From Bacillota bacterium (GTDB lineage Bacteria > Bacillota > UBA4882 > UBA8346): 32,614 nucleotides of DNA. The notes beneath the pieces were generated by a model. The model saw nothing but the letters and a program-made list of their open reading frames with translations, did no database searches and had not been told where the DNA came from. Shown one piece after another: positions 7,128-15,268 of the stretch (position 1 is its first letter; the number at the start of each line of letters is the position of its first letter). Location of the stretch: contig JAAYEK010000185.1 in NCBI GenBank assembly GCA_012728785.1, positions 1 through 32,614 on the forward strand, given 5' to 3'. The position numbers and the translations under genes were made by a program.

Positions 7128-7514
7128 AAAAACCTCCTCGTCAGTGACTAACCATTCTCAGATTTTTATTCAATTTTATCTTCAAACTAAAATTTATTAC
7201 CAACACGCCTTCATGGATGAAGGCGGCGACGCTTCTTTTCATGGATGAAAAACAGCGGTCGCCATCGGAAGACTATACTTTATTGCCAGTCAGAAGGACA
7301 GGGATGTCGAAGACCCTCTAAAAACTTGGATGAATTGCAGGAGGTCCGGAACCACGCGGGTCCGGCGCATTTTGGTGACTTTTGTGCGGTCAAAAGTCAC
7401 TCGCCGCCGAAACAGTGGACCGACATAATCGACTTTCATCGTTTTTATTAATTCACATATTTTTGCTATGTTTAACTAGTAATTTTAGTAATAATGTAAG
7501 CCAGTTGTAATGTC
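7128..7514. other. Hairpin-rich non-coding gap between hydF and the TM1266-type gene
   Basis: This stretch has no credible gene. Its middle (about 7205-7430) is more GC-rich than its edges and packed with inverted repeats. GCCTTCAT/ATGAAGGC is at 7207-7224; TTTTCAT/ATGAAAA is at 7236-7251 and shares the core TTCATGGATGAA with the first. GTGACTTTTG/CAAAAGTCAC at 7375-7400 is a perfect 10-bp stem with a 6-nt loop. GGTCCGG at 7343-7349 recurs as GGGTCCGG at 7358-7365. It may be a dispersed repeat insertion, a processed intercistronic RNA or a degraded gene. A 68-codon plus-strand frame across it (7245-7451) has no family-like features. Confidence 0.6.
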
Positions 7515-8753
7515 TCACCCAAATTCCTCCAACAACGCTTTCAACTCCGGAAAGGGCCTTAACGCCCGAGGAAAAGCCCCTTGCGCATAAGCGATGAACA
7601 CCCCATAATTTACTATCGACACATTCCGCTCCATAGCTAAACCTATCCGGTACTTCATCTCCCGCCGGTTAAGCATACACCCGCCGCAATGAATCACCAT
7701 CCGATACTTGGATAGATCTTTCGGTAAACTTAAACCGCTGGCCCATTCGAAATTGATTTCGCCCCCAACCAACTGGTTTAACCACCGGGGGATCTTCACT
7801 GTTCCAATATCATCACACTGCCGGTGATGGGTACAGCCTTCGGCGATCAAAACACTGTCTCCGGGCTTGAGCTGTTCAACCGCCTTAACTCCTCTGACCA
7901 ATTCCGGCAGATCTCCTTTATAGCGGGCAAAAAGAATCGAAAATGAAGTTAACGGGATTTCCTCCGGTGTATCCTCGGCCACTCTCTTAAACGCCTGAGA
8001 ATCAGTGATCACCAAAGCCGGTTTCTTCCCTAAATGCTCCAAGGTTTCCTTTAATCGATCCTCCTTAGTGGTTATCGCCACACCGCCCCGATCCAATAGC
8101 TCCCGGATCACCTGTTGTTGAGGGAGGATTAACCGGCCTTTAGGCGCCGCCGCATCAATCGGGATCACCAACACCACAAAATCTCCCGGTTTGATTAAAT
8201 CACCGACTAAAGATCCTTCTCTGTCTTCATTGGGAGCGGTTCGGATCAGCGCCGTTTTTAGTCCGGCAATACCTGCTCCGGTCGTCGCCGATACCTCCAC
8301 CAAGTCCAATTGAAGTTGCTTTTGCCATTCTAAACGTTTTGCCCTGTCATATCCAGCCAAATCAACTTTGTTAACGACTCCAACCACCGGAATGTTTTTG
8401 GCCCGGATGGTTTGGAGCAGTTCCCTCTCAAAATCGGTAACCCCCGTCAAACTGTCCAAGACCAATAACGCTAAGTCGGTTTTATTCAGTACCTTATAGG
8501 TCCGTTCAACCCTCAGTTTACCCAATGGCCCGCTATCATCAAGACCCGCGGTGTCAATCAACGTCACTGGACCCAAAGGCAACAATTCCATAGCCTTGGT
8601 CACCGGATCAGTGGTAGTTCCCGGCTCCGCCGAAACCAAAGCCACGGTTTGATTGGTCAAAGCATTGATCAAACTCGACTTTCCCGCATTTCGCCGCCCG
8701 AAGATGGCAATCTGGAGCCGGGAACTATTAGGAGTTTCATTTAAGTTACCCAT
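7515..8753 (-). CDS. hydF: [FeFe]-hydrogenase maturation GTPase HydF
   Basis: A 412-residue GTPase and scaffold that receives the 2Fe subcluster made by HydE and HydG and delivers it to apo-hydrogenase. The N-terminal GTPase has Walker A GRRNAGKSSLINAL, switch region PGTTTDPV, G3 DTAG and G4 NKVD. A dimerisation domain follows from about residue 180. The C-terminal cluster domain has GCTHHRQC and then HCGGCMLNRREM, the family's CxH...HCxxC ligand set. I place the start at the ATG at 8753, with GGAGG 5 nt upstream; a TTG four codons earlier is in frame but would include the Shine-Dalgarno. The hydG stop is about 20 bp upstream, so the two are co-transcribed. Confidence 0.96.
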   Translation of the reverse strand: MGNLNETPNSSRLQIAIFGRRNAGKSSLINALTNQTVALVSAEPGTTTDPVTKAMELLPLGPVTLIDTAGLDDSGPLGKLRVERTYKVLNKTDLALLVLDSLTGVTDFERELLQTIRAKNIPVVGVVNKVDLAGYDRAKRLEWQKQLQLDLVEVSATTGAGIAGLKTALIRTAPNEDREGSLVGDLIKPGDFVVLVIPIDAAAPKGRLILPQQQVIRELLDRGGVAITTKEDRLKETLEHLGKKPALVITDSQAFKRVAEDTPEEIPLTSFSILFARYKGDLPELVRGVKAVEQLKPGDSVLIAEGCTHHRQCDDIGTVKIPRWLNQLVGGEINFEWASGLSLPKDLSKYRMVIHCGGCMLNRREMKYRIGLAMERNVSIVNYGVFIAYAQGAFPRALRPFPELKALLEEFG

Positions 8754-8773
8754 GAAAACCTCCAAAACTTGGA

Positions 8774-10222
8774 TTATACATACTGATCCCGTTCGCCTTT
8801 TTCCAACTTCTTTAATGCCTGATCCACGAACTCCCTGGTTTTTTCGTCTTCAATCTCCAATAAATGCTTGGCGATGACCGCCTCGCCCGCTTGCTTCGTC
8901 TCCGGGCTGGCATAATCCAATAAATACTCCTTCAAAGTACAGATAGCGTTGGGCATACAAAAATTATGGACAAACTTAGATTTGGCCAATCCCATGAAAT
9001 GCTCCCCGGTCCGGCCCTTCCGGTAACAACCGGTGCAAAAGGAAGGAATATTCCCCGCCAAGCACGTTTCCCGGATCACATCATCCAGGGAGCGGACATC
9101 CCCCAGTTGAAACTGTTCCTTATCCGGCATGGCATTGGCCACCGCTTCCTGGTATCCCCCAACCCCGATCCGGCTTCCGGCGTCAATCTGCGAAATCCCC
9201 AGCGGAATAACCTCCTTTCGCGCCGCCGCGCTTTCACGGGCAGTCAGAATCATCCCCGTATAAGGAATCGCCAACCGGATCACCGCCACCAGCTTCTTAA
9301 AATCAGCGTCACTCACCACATATTCCGGATTGGAGGCCAAAGGCGTATTGACGGCCGGTTGAATCCTAGGAAAAGAGATGGTATGCGGACCAACCCCGTT
9401 ATACTTACTCTCCAGATGAATTGTATGATATAACAATCCCATGGCCTCAAACCGCCAGTCATAGAGGCCGAACAAGACTCCGATTCCCACATCGTCCACC
9501 CCGGCGTCCAAAGCCCGGTCATGGCAGTATAAACGCCAGCGGTAATGCCCCTTAATGGTATTAGCCGGATGATATTTCCGGTAGGTCTCGTGATGATAGG
9601 TCTCCTGGAATACTTGAAAAGTCCCGATGCCTACCTCTTTGAGTTGGCGCAATTCCTCCCTGGTTAAAGGGGCGCAATTAATATTGGCCCGTCGGATCTC
9701 ACCATGCTTACTCTTGACGCTATATACCTGACGGACCGATTCACAGATATAATCGATATTGGTCTCCGGCGACTCCCCGTATACCAATACCGTCCGTTTC
9801 TGCCCCTCACCGATCATGATTTCTATCTCGCGCCGGAGTTCCTCCATGGTTAAGGTCTTGCGGTTAATGGCATGGTTGGAACTGCGGTAACCACAATAAC
9901 CGCAATTATTGGCGCACTTATCGCTGATATAAAGCGGCGCAAAAAAGACTATCCGGTCACCATATACCTCCCGTTTCAACTTATTGGCCAAGGCATACAT
10001 CTCGGCGATGGTTTCCGGGTCACGGTTCTGTAGTAAAATCGCCATCTCTTCCGGTTCCAGCCGGACCTGGGAGGCTGCTTTCTCCAAAACTCTCCGAACA
10101 TCAGTGGGCTTGGGATTTTCCCATTTGTTTAATAGGCTCCAAATCAACTCGTCATCGATAAAATCCCGCTCCATAGCGTCATATTCCGCAAAATCATCCC
10201 GGTATTTCTCTAAAAAGCTCAT
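8774..10222 (-). CDS. hydG: [FeFe]-hydrogenase maturase HydG, tyrosine lyase
   Basis: A 482-residue radical SAM enzyme that cleaves tyrosine to p-cresol and dehydroglycine and yields the CO and CN ligands of the H-cluster. The radical SAM cluster is CANNCGYC (Cys103, Cys107, Cys110). The C-terminal second cluster is CTGC, 22 residues, then C (CX2CX22C), the signature that separates HydG from ThiH. YGESPETNIDY and the TIM barrel between fit, and length is typical (about 470). It is first in the maturation operon. AAAGGGGG precedes the ATG and lies in a predicted RNA pairing with the upstream leader, so translation may be controlled. Confidence 0.97.
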   Translation of the reverse strand: MSFLEKYRDDFAEYDAMERDFIDDELIWSLLNKWENPKPTDVRRVLEKAASQVRLEPEEMAILLQNRDPETIAEMYALANKLKREVYGDRIVFFAPLYISDKCANNCGYCGYRSSNHAINRKTLTMEELRREIEIMIGEGQKRTVLVYGESPETNIDYICESVRQVYSVKSKHGEIRRANINCAPLTREELRQLKEVGIGTFQVFQETYHHETYRKYHPANTIKGHYRWRLYCHDRALDAGVDDVGIGVLFGLYDWRFEAMGLLYHTIHLESKYNGVGPHTISFPRIQPAVNTPLASNPEYVVSDADFKKLVAVIRLAIPYTGMILTARESAAARKEVIPLGISQIDAGSRIGVGGYQEAVANAMPDKEQFQLGDVRSLDDVIRETCLAGNIPSFCTGCYRKGRTGEHFMGLAKSKFVHNFCMPNAICTLKEYLLDYASPETKQAGEAVIAKHLLEIEDEKTREFVDQALKKLEKGERDQYV

Positions 10223-10414
10223 CTTGTGTTCCCCCTTTATATATTAAAAACCCTTCTTCGAGGACGGGGAACACCTCAAAAAGGGTCGGTTTGACACTAA
10301 TGACACCTTTTATTCGAATGCTCTCCAGCCTCAGACTGCTCTTTGGCTTCAGAACTACTCTACTTTTTCCGAGTTCACTGCCGATGACTGTCCAAATCAC
10401 GGGCGGCAAACCTT
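10223..10414 (-). promoter_or_regulatory. Structured leader RNA of hydG, riboswitch-like, class unknown
   Basis: About 190 nt between a strong promoter and hydG. Read on the minus strand, GGTTTG (10412-10407) near the 5' end is complementary to CAAACC (10293-10288), closing a domain of about 125 nt that holds TGCCG/CGGCA and AGCC/GGCT helices. Next, CCCTTTTTGAGG and CCTCGAAGAAGGG (10285-10251) form a hairpin followed by TTTTT (10250-10246), like an intrinsic terminator. Its loop GTGTTCCCC (10274-10266) is exactly complementary to GGGGAACAC (10234-10226), which contains the hydG Shine-Dalgarno. I find no T-box UGGN sequence, no cobalamin box and no other riboswitch consensus I know. Confidence 0.55.
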
Positions 10415-10421
10415 TTGATTT

Positions 10422-10450
10422 ATTTTACCATATTGTGATAAAAAGTACAA
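10422..10450 (-). promoter_or_regulatory. Sigma-A promoter of the hyd maturation operon
   Basis: On the minus strand TTGTAC (10450-10445) and TAAAAT (10427-10422) with a 17-bp spacer. Transcription should start near 10415, just before the GGTTTG that opens the structured leader. Confidence 0.7.
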
Positions 10451-10497
10451 TCTTTAATATGAAATTTCTCGAAACGGAAACCAACAATGATAAATCA

Positions 10498-10527
10498 TTG
10501 ACAATTTACAAACCATCATGATACGAT
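10498..10527 (+). promoter_or_regulatory. Candidate promoter of the SGNH esterase gene
   Basis: TTGACA at 10498-10503 and TACGAT at 10522-10527 with an 18-bp spacer, facing away from the hyd promoter. The -35 is perfect, the -10 weak. A perfect CCCGGC/GCCGGG hairpin follows at 10547-10560 in the leader. Confidence 0.45.
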
Positions 10528-10619
10528 TTTTTAAGTAGTCGTCCTCCCCGGCTTGCCGGGATACGTTAAAGGATGAAAATTTGGTTATATCTCAATACTT
10601 CTTCCAAGGAGCGGTTCGG

Positions 10620-11657
10620 ATGTTAAACAAAAAAGATTTTATAACGGATAATATTAAAGAAAGGGACTGGCAGATCATACCCGCCGATTCTCCCGATCTT
10701 TACTATATCGGCAGAATCGATGACCTGGACCCGAAAGCGCCGGTACTTGTTTGGCAAGGGACCGAGGTACGCGCCCGTTTCACTGGAAAAAACATCGGTT
10801 TACGGTTTTCCGAGGTTTTGGGTCAAAACTTTTATAATGTAATCATCGATGGCCAAATCAAACTGCTTAAACTAAAGGAAGCAAAGGAAATCAACGATTA
10901 TCTCCTTGCCGATACTTTGCCTGACGGAACACACGATTTGATTCTTTTTAAAAGAAGCGAGGCAATGTCCGGACACGCTGTTTTTCAGGGCTTGTTCCTG
11001 GAAAAATCGGCTCAACTCGGTCCCAAACCGGAGCCCCTTCCGTTGCGTATTGAGTTTTACGGCGATTCCATAACCGCCGGGGCTTGTAATGAAGATCCTT
11101 GGGACGACCAATACGAAGATTGTTCAACTCATAATAATTACCTGTCTTATGCTGCTATTACTGCCAGAAATTTCAATGCAGAATATTTCAATATTGCAGT
11201 AAGTGGGACCGGCTTATGTCATAGCTGGAACCCGATTATGATGCCGGAAATCTATGATAAAATTTATCCGGACAGCACTAGCCCTAAGTATGGGTTTTCG
11301 GGAAAAAAACCGGAGATTGTTCTTATTAATCTCGGGCAAAATGATCAAAGCTACCCAGTATCGATTAACAAACCCTTCCCAAGAAATTATGCGGAAAAAT
11401 ACGTGGAATTTGTCAGTAAGATCCGTAGTTTATACCCTGAGAGCCATATTGTTTGCGCAATCGGAGGAATGGATTGTTATCATGCATCGGCGGAGTTTCG
11501 GGCTGCTTTCCAACAAGCGGTTCAAAAACTTAAAAATACTGATCCAAAAATCCATTCGTTTGTCTTTGAAGCGTATACCTTAACTCATCCCCGAGTGGAT
11601 ACACATCTGAAGTTAGCTTCGGAATTGACTGCCTTTCTAAAAACGATTTTGGTTTAA
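10620..11657 (+). CDS. SGNH/GDSL carbohydrate esterase, CE2-like
   Basis: A 345-residue two-domain esterase that should remove acetyl groups from plant polysaccharides or oligosaccharides. Residues 1 to about 120 form the jelly-roll domain of CE2 enzymes (YYIGRIDDL, VLVWQGTEVRARFTGKNIGLRF). The SGNH domain follows: GDSITAG carries the nucleophile Ser, NIAVSGTG the oxyanion Gly, NLGQNDQS the Asn, and VDTHLK near the C-terminus the Asp-His pair. No signal peptide is visible, so it probably acts in the cytoplasm on imported oligosaccharides. The ATG at 10620 has AAGGAG 8 nt upstream; the in-frame start 13 codons earlier lacks one. It is monocistronic. Assignment as CE2-type is firm, substrate is not. 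Confidence 0.88.
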   Translation: MLNKKDFITDNIKERDWQIIPADSPDLYYIGRIDDLDPKAPVLVWQGTEVRARFTGKNIGLRFSEVLGQNFYNVIIDGQIKLLKLKEAKEINDYLLADTLPDGTHDLILFKRSEAMSGHAVFQGLFLEKSAQLGPKPEPLPLRIEFYGDSITAGACNEDPWDDQYEDCSTHNNYLSYAAITARNFNAEYFNIAVSGTGLCHSWNPIMMPEIYDKIYPDSTSPKYGFSGKKPEIVLINLGQNDQSYPVSINKPFPRNYAEKYVEFVSKIRSLYPESHIVCAIGGMDCYHASAEFRAAFQQAVQKLKNTDPKIHSFVFEAYTLTHPRVDTHLKLASELTAFLKTILV

Positions 11658-11702
11658 TCAGTTACTTTAGGGTATTCTAATCTAATGAAATACGGGATCA
11701 AT

Positions 11703-11731
11703 TTGACCTCTTGGTATTTATAAAATATAAT
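11703..11731 (+). promoter_or_regulatory. Sigma-A promoter of the small membrane protein gene
   Basis: TTGACC at 11703-11708 and TATAAT at 11726-11731 with a 17-bp spacer, about 32 bp upstream of the start codon. Confidence 0.75.
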
Positions 11732-11762
11732 TAGGTTAACTTTAACACTGGGAGAAATTTGG

Positions 11763-12134
11763 ATGTCCAACCATCATGGCCATGATCCGAAAACTGACGA
11801 TTCTAATTCGTATCGCTCCGGAACCAATCAAGAACAGGAACAAGTAAAAGTACTGCCCCCTGATGAGCGAGACGACTTTAAAGGAATCACCCTTAATGCC
11901 GGTGACTCAAGCGATCAAGAAAACCGGGGTTATTACGAATATGAGTACCGGGACCCGCGAAGCAGGGTATATGTCCGTCGAGTCAAGCTAAATCCCTTAA
12001 CAGGCTTTTTGTATTTGTTGGCTGGGGGTTTATTAGTGGTAGCCTTAATATTTATTTTCTTCCCGTTCTTTCTTTATCTAGCAATTCCGCTTTTGATCAT
12101 TGCTCTTTTAAATAACTTACTTCGCAGGCGTTAG
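11763..12134 (+). CDS. Small membrane protein of unknown function
   Basis: A 123-residue protein I do not recognise. Residues 1 to about 70 are highly polar and probably disordered, rich in Asp, Gln, Arg and Tyr, with [19 protein letters not shown] just before the membrane part. Residues 78-118 are strongly hydrophobic and make one or two helices, ending in RRR. No signal peptide. The basic cluster before the membrane part and the trailing RRR give no clear topology. GGGAG lies 8 nt before the ATG and a good promoter is upstream. Its stop codon overlaps the stop of the convergent yyaL gene by 4 bp, so no terminator separates them. Confidence 0.7.
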   Translation: MSNHHGHDPKTDDSNSYRSGTNQEQEQVKVLPPDERDDFKGITLNAGDSSDQENRGYYEYEYRDPRSRVYVRRVKLNPLTGFLYLLAGGLLVVALIFIFFPFFLYLAIPLLIIALLNNLLRRR

Positions 12135-14191
12135 TCGGACAAAACTCTCGGATAAAAACATACTTTTTCTAATTCTTCCCCCTTTGTCAGCGGCGGCAAA
12201 CAACTTTGATTAATACAAACATAACATGTTGGTTCTCCGTTGACCGGCTCCCGGCCTTCAAACAGTACCCCGGCGGGATGCTTTTTTAATTCTTCCCCTG
12301 CTCCCTTCCAACCTATTATACGATAAGGCAAAAACTTTCGGCGCAGTCCCACTAAAATTTCGGGGGGATTGCTTTCATCACTGACGAAGACAAATTCCTT
12401 GATCCCTTGCAGATACATATCCAAGGCGCTAATCAGCGCCGCATAACCCCAGCTGTTATGGGACATCTCCTTAGAATAAGCTTTAAAAATCCCTCCGGCT
12501 TCTTCCCGAAACTCTTTTTTTCCAGTATAAGCAGCTAACTTTAGCAGATTCTCGGTATGGATCGCCACTCCGCTCGGAATTGCCTGGTCCACACCGGAAA
12601 AGGGCCTACTTATCAATTCGCTCCCATTTTCCGAAGTTAGATAATACAAGCCGTTCCTATTTCGAAACCGGTCGATAGCCTCTTCGGTGAGCTCCATGCT
12701 CCGAGTCAGCCAATTACTATCGAAATCAGCTTCATACAAATCCAGTAATCCTCTAGCCAAAAAGGCATAGTCATCTAGAAAAGCCTCTCCGTAAGCTTTT
12801 CCATCCTTATAAACCCGCGCCAAATCTCCATTAGTAAGGCGGCTAGATTTGAGGATGAAATTCGCTCCTCGTCGGGCAGTCTCATAATCGGCTCGATCTT
12901 CAAATACCTGAAAACTAATGGCCAATCCGCTGATCATCAGCCCGTTCCAACTGGTGATCACTTTTTCATCCCGGAAGGGCTTTACTCTTTCTTCCCTTAT
13001 CCTTAAGAGTTTCTCCCGGGCTGTTTTCAACTTTGCCAAGTCTTCAGCATTGATTTTCCAGTCATCAGACTCAGGTAACCGGTTTAAAATATTCTTGCCT
13101 TCGAAATTACCCTCTTGAGAAATCCCATAGTATTCTATAATTAACCGGGCTTGGTCCTCATCGAGAGCTTCTTGGATCTGTTGCGGAGTCCAAAGAAAAT
13201 ACTTACCCTCATCTCCCTCGCTGTCCGCGTCTTGGGTAGCATAAAAACCGCCTTCCGGGGCAGTCATTTCGCGGCGCGTGTATTCGGTGGTTTCCTTAAC
13301 TATCCGGCGGTATTCTTGATCACCGGTCAATTGATAACCAACGCTATATAATTTAAGTAATTGGGCGTTATCATAAAGCATCTTCTCAAAATGAGGTATT
13401 AGCCAGATACTATCAGTTGAATAGCGGTGAAAACCTCCTCCCAGTTGATCGTAAATACCCCCACGGGCCATCCGATCCAAAGTAAATAAACAATGCTCCA
13501 ATTCTCGGGATGCTCCGCGCCGGCTCCCGACATTAATTAATAATTGCAAGAGGTTGGGATTGGGAAACTTGGGCGCATTATTGAAACCACCGTTATTGGT
13601 ATCAGCGTAACGGTATAATTCGGAGACCGCTTTTTCCGGAAGATCTTCCGGTATTCCAGCCTGATGAGTCTTTCCTGCTTCGGTTTGGAGATACTCAGTT
13701 AATTTCTCTCCGGCCTCATGGATTTGATCTCTTTCCTTAATCCATTTCCGATGGATCGCTTCCAAAATATCCGGCAAACCCGGTCTACCATACATGGATA
13801 CCGGCGGATAATAGGTCCCCCCATAAAAGGGACGCTTGTTATGGTCCAAAAAAGCAGTTAGTGGCCAACCACCATGCCCGGTAATCATCTGAACCGCCTG
13901 CTGATAGATTTGGTCCAAATCCGGCCGTTCCTCCCGGTCGACCTTGATATTGACGAAATATTGGTTCATCAGTCCAGCTATCTCCGGGTCTTCGAAAGAC
14001 TCCCGCTCCATTACGTGGCACCAGTGACAAGCGGAATAACCGCAGGAAAGGAGGATTGGTTTGTCTTCAGCTTTAGCTTTTTGGAAAGCTTCATCACCCC
14101 AGGGATACCAGTCAACCGGATTGTAGGCGTGTTGGAGAAGGTAGGGAGAGGCTTCGTGGATCAGACGGTTGGCTACTTTAGTTTCGGGCAT
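12131..14191 (-). CDS. yyaL: Thioredoxin-domain protein YyaL (DUF255, SPATA20-like)
   Basis: A 686-residue protein of the YyaL/SSP411 family. The N-terminal 170 residues are a thioredoxin-like DUF255 domain with [19 protein letters not shown] and the redox-type motif [13 protein letters not shown], then [10 protein letters not shown] and [11 protein letters not shown]. The rest is an (alpha/alpha)6-barrel like cellobiose or N-acylglucosamine 2-epimerases, with [28 protein letters not shown] and TSWNGLMI. Full length for the family. The reaction is not established; it is probably cytoplasmic. AGGAT about 9 nt upstream is a weak Shine-Dalgarno. It is transcribed alone. Confidence 0.93.
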   Translation of the reverse strand: MPETKVANRLIHEASPYLLQHAYNPVDWYPWGDEAFQKAKAEDKPILLSCGYSACHWCHVMERESFEDPEIAGLMNQYFVNIKVDREERPDLDQIYQQAVQMITGHGGWPLTAFLDHNKRPFYGGTYYPPVSMYGRPGLPDILEAIHRKWIKERDQIHEAGEKLTEYLQTEAGKTHQAGIPEDLPEKAVSELYRYADTNNGGFNNAPKFPNPNLLQLLINVGSRRGASRELEHCLFTLDRMARGGIYDQLGGGFHRYSTDSIWLIPHFEKMLYDNAQLLKLYSVGYQLTGDQEYRRIVKETTEYTRREMTAPEGGFYATQDADSEGDEGKYFLWTPQQIQEALDEDQARLIIEYYGISQEGNFEGKNILNRLPESDDWKINAEDLAKLKTAREKLLRIREERVKPFRDEKVITSWNGLMISGLAISFQVFEDRADYETARRGANFILKSSRLTNGDLARVYKDGKAYGEAFLDDYAFLARGLLDLYEADFDSNWLTRSMELTEEAIDRFRNRNGLYYLTSENGSELISRPFSGVDQAIPSGVAIHTENLLKLAAYTGKKEFREEAGGIFKAYSKEMSHNSWGYAALISALDMYLQGIKEFVFVSDESNPPEILVGLRRKFLPYRIIGWKGAGEELKKHPAGVLFEGREPVNGEPTCYVCINQSCLPPLTKGEELEKVCFYPRVLSD

Positions 14192-14326
14192 TTGACAATC
14201 ATCCTTTATGGGTGTACTTTTGTTGCTTTAAATTAAAGTATGCCCTAAATAGTAATTATCCCGATTAAATAGTACCTAAAAGCGTTTAAAAAAAGCTTCC
14301 ATTATTCTGACAACACTTTAGTGCTG

Positions 14327-14617
14327 TTAATTCAATCTTTTTTTCAGTTCCTCGTAGAAATTTTCACGTGTTCCAATCTGCAATACTATAACCACAATTT
14401 CTTGCTCTTTTATTTGATAAGCAATCCGATAATCAACCCCCGCCACTTTTAAATGATAAGAATAGATCGCTGTCAAATCCCCTTTTAGCCGTTCACCGCT
14501 AAACGGATTTTTAGCTAACTGTTCAAGCGCTTCAATGACTCTGTCTTTAACCGGTTTATCCAGATTCCTTAATTGCTTTCCGGCAGAATTCAGGATAACT
14601 ACTTCAAACATTTTCAT
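14327..14617 (-). CDS. RelE/ParE family toxin (second pair)
   Basis: A 96-residue RelE-like toxin. FEVVILNSAGKQLRNLDKPVKDRVIEAL gives the N-terminal strand and helices, RLKGDLTAIYSYHLKVAGVDYRIAYQIK the central sheet with its Arg, and IVVIVLQIGTRENFYEEL the last strand. It overlaps the upstream antitoxin by 14 bp, so translation is coupled. Two in-frame ATGs exist; the second, at 14611, gives the commoner N-terminus MFEVVIL and better spacing from AAGAG. It is about the same size as the toxin at 5489-5758 but clearly divergent, so the two pairs are unlikely to be recent copies. Confidence 0.88.
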   Translation of the reverse strand: MKMFEVVILNSAGKQLRNLDKPVKDRVIEALEQLAKNPFSGERLKGDLTAIYSYHLKVAGVDYRIAYQIKEQEIVVIVLQIGTRENFYEELKKRLN

Positions 14618-14942
14618 TCTCTTGTTTCAATTCCGCCAAGGACACATATTCTTGCCGATTATATTCCCCCTCAGCTTCAGCAACCATCGCATCAAATGCC
14701 TGATTGAGTTTGATCTGGTACATCCGGATCGTTTCCTCAGTTACAGTCTTACCGTCTTTTTCAATATCATCCCGAATTAGGTCGCAAAGTTCGTCAGCTA
14801 CGGTACGAGGTTTAAGGATAATGTTTTCTCCCTCAACAACAATTTTAACTTTGCTTCCTGTAGCTAATTTGAATTGATCTCGTATCTCTTTCGGCAAAAT
14901 AAACTGCCCTTTACTGCTAATTGTTACGTTATACTCCGCCAT
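14604..14942 (-). CDS. AbrB/SpoVT-type antitoxin
   Basis: A 112-residue protein. Its N-terminal 45 residues are a SpoVT/AbrB swapped-hairpin DNA-binding domain (VTISSKGQFILPKEIRDQFKLATGSKVKIVVEGENIILKP). The C-terminal acidic helical part, from about residue 50, should wrap the toxin. GGAGG sits 5 nt upstream of the ATG. It is first in the pair and should repress its own promoter through the palindrome at 14960-14973. Confidence 0.88.
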   Translation of the reverse strand: MAEYNVTISSKGQFILPKEIRDQFKLATGSKVKIVVEGENIILKPRTVADELCDLIRDDIEKDGKTVTEETIRMYQIKLNQAFDAMVAEAEGEYNRQEYVSLAELKQENENV

Positions 14943-14959
14943 TATTACCTCCGTAAGAA

Positions 14960-15006
14960 GTAAGAATTCTTACATTTATTATATTATTAATTCCTCAATT
15001 TGTAAA
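14960..15006 (-). promoter_or_regulatory. Promoter and palindromic operator of the AbrB-RelE pair
   Basis: On the minus strand TTTACA (15006-15001) and TATAAT (14983-14978) with a 17-bp spacer. The perfect 14-bp palindrome GTAAGAATTCTTAC at 14960-14973 covers the expected start site, and a further direct GTAAGAA copy is next to it at 14953-14959. This fits autorepression by the antitoxin. Confidence 0.7.
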
Positions 15007-15017
15007 TCCTCTTTTAG

Positions 15018-15161
15018 CTGATTTATCAAAGCCGTGGTTTGGGCGCCACTCCCGTTCTGGCAAATGAAGATTCGGAAGGCGCGGCGAATTACGAAATCTG
15101 GGAGATCGAATCCTTAGTCCCGATGTATTTCTATGATGGCTATCACGCTGCCGTCGCCTAG
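15018..15161 (+). pseudogene. Possible remnant of a gene 3' end, unidentified
   Basis: A 47-codon open stretch without a usable start, ending in TAG. It encodes TPVLANEDSEGAANYEIWEI and then ESLVPMYFYDGYHAAVA, protein-like in composition and richer in G+C than the flanks. An in-frame stop lies directly upstream. I cannot place it in a family. It may be chance. Confidence 0.2.
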
Positions 15162-15202
15162 ATGCTTGGTTAACTTAGTATAGACGTTTGTTTAAAAATA
15201 TG

Positions 15203-15231
15203 TTAACATACTAGTATACAAGTACATGATA
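15203..15231 (+). promoter_or_regulatory. Candidate promoter with palindromic operator, dct-uxu operon
   Basis: TTAACA at 15203-15208 and ATGATA at 15226-15231 are possible -35 and -10 hexamers with 17 bp between. The perfect palindrome ATACTAGTAT at 15208-15217 lies in the spacer, and TTGTATAC is readable on the other strand, similar to operators of GntR/FCD regulators. The operon encodes such a regulator at its end. Confidence 0.45.
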
Positions 15232-15268
15232 GATCCATCACACAAATTTCATTTAGGAGGGTTTGCTT

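Noticed and set aside
7245-7451. 68-codon plus-strand ORF between hydF and the TM1266-type gene
   Set aside because: It crosses several perfect hairpins, has no Shine-Dalgarno and reads against the operon.
8966-9433. 155-codon plus-strand ORF inside hydG
   Set aside because: It is an antisense shadow of the hydG gene, with His/Pro/Arg-rich composition typical of reverse-frame reading.
10223-10414. Tyrosine T-box in front of hydG
   Set aside because: GGAAAAAGTAG looks a little like a stem I segment, but the conserved T-box sequence with UGGN is absent; GAGGTGTTCCCCG is not close enough.
14279-14295. CcpA cre-like site (AAAAGCGTTTA)
   Set aside because: Only the central part fits; the flanking TG and CA of the consensus are missing and it is not in a sugar promoter.
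14300-14335. Terminator after the second RelE toxin (AACAGCACTAAAGTGTTGT on the minus strand)
   Set aside because: The stem is short with a mismatch and the T-run is about 15 bases away.
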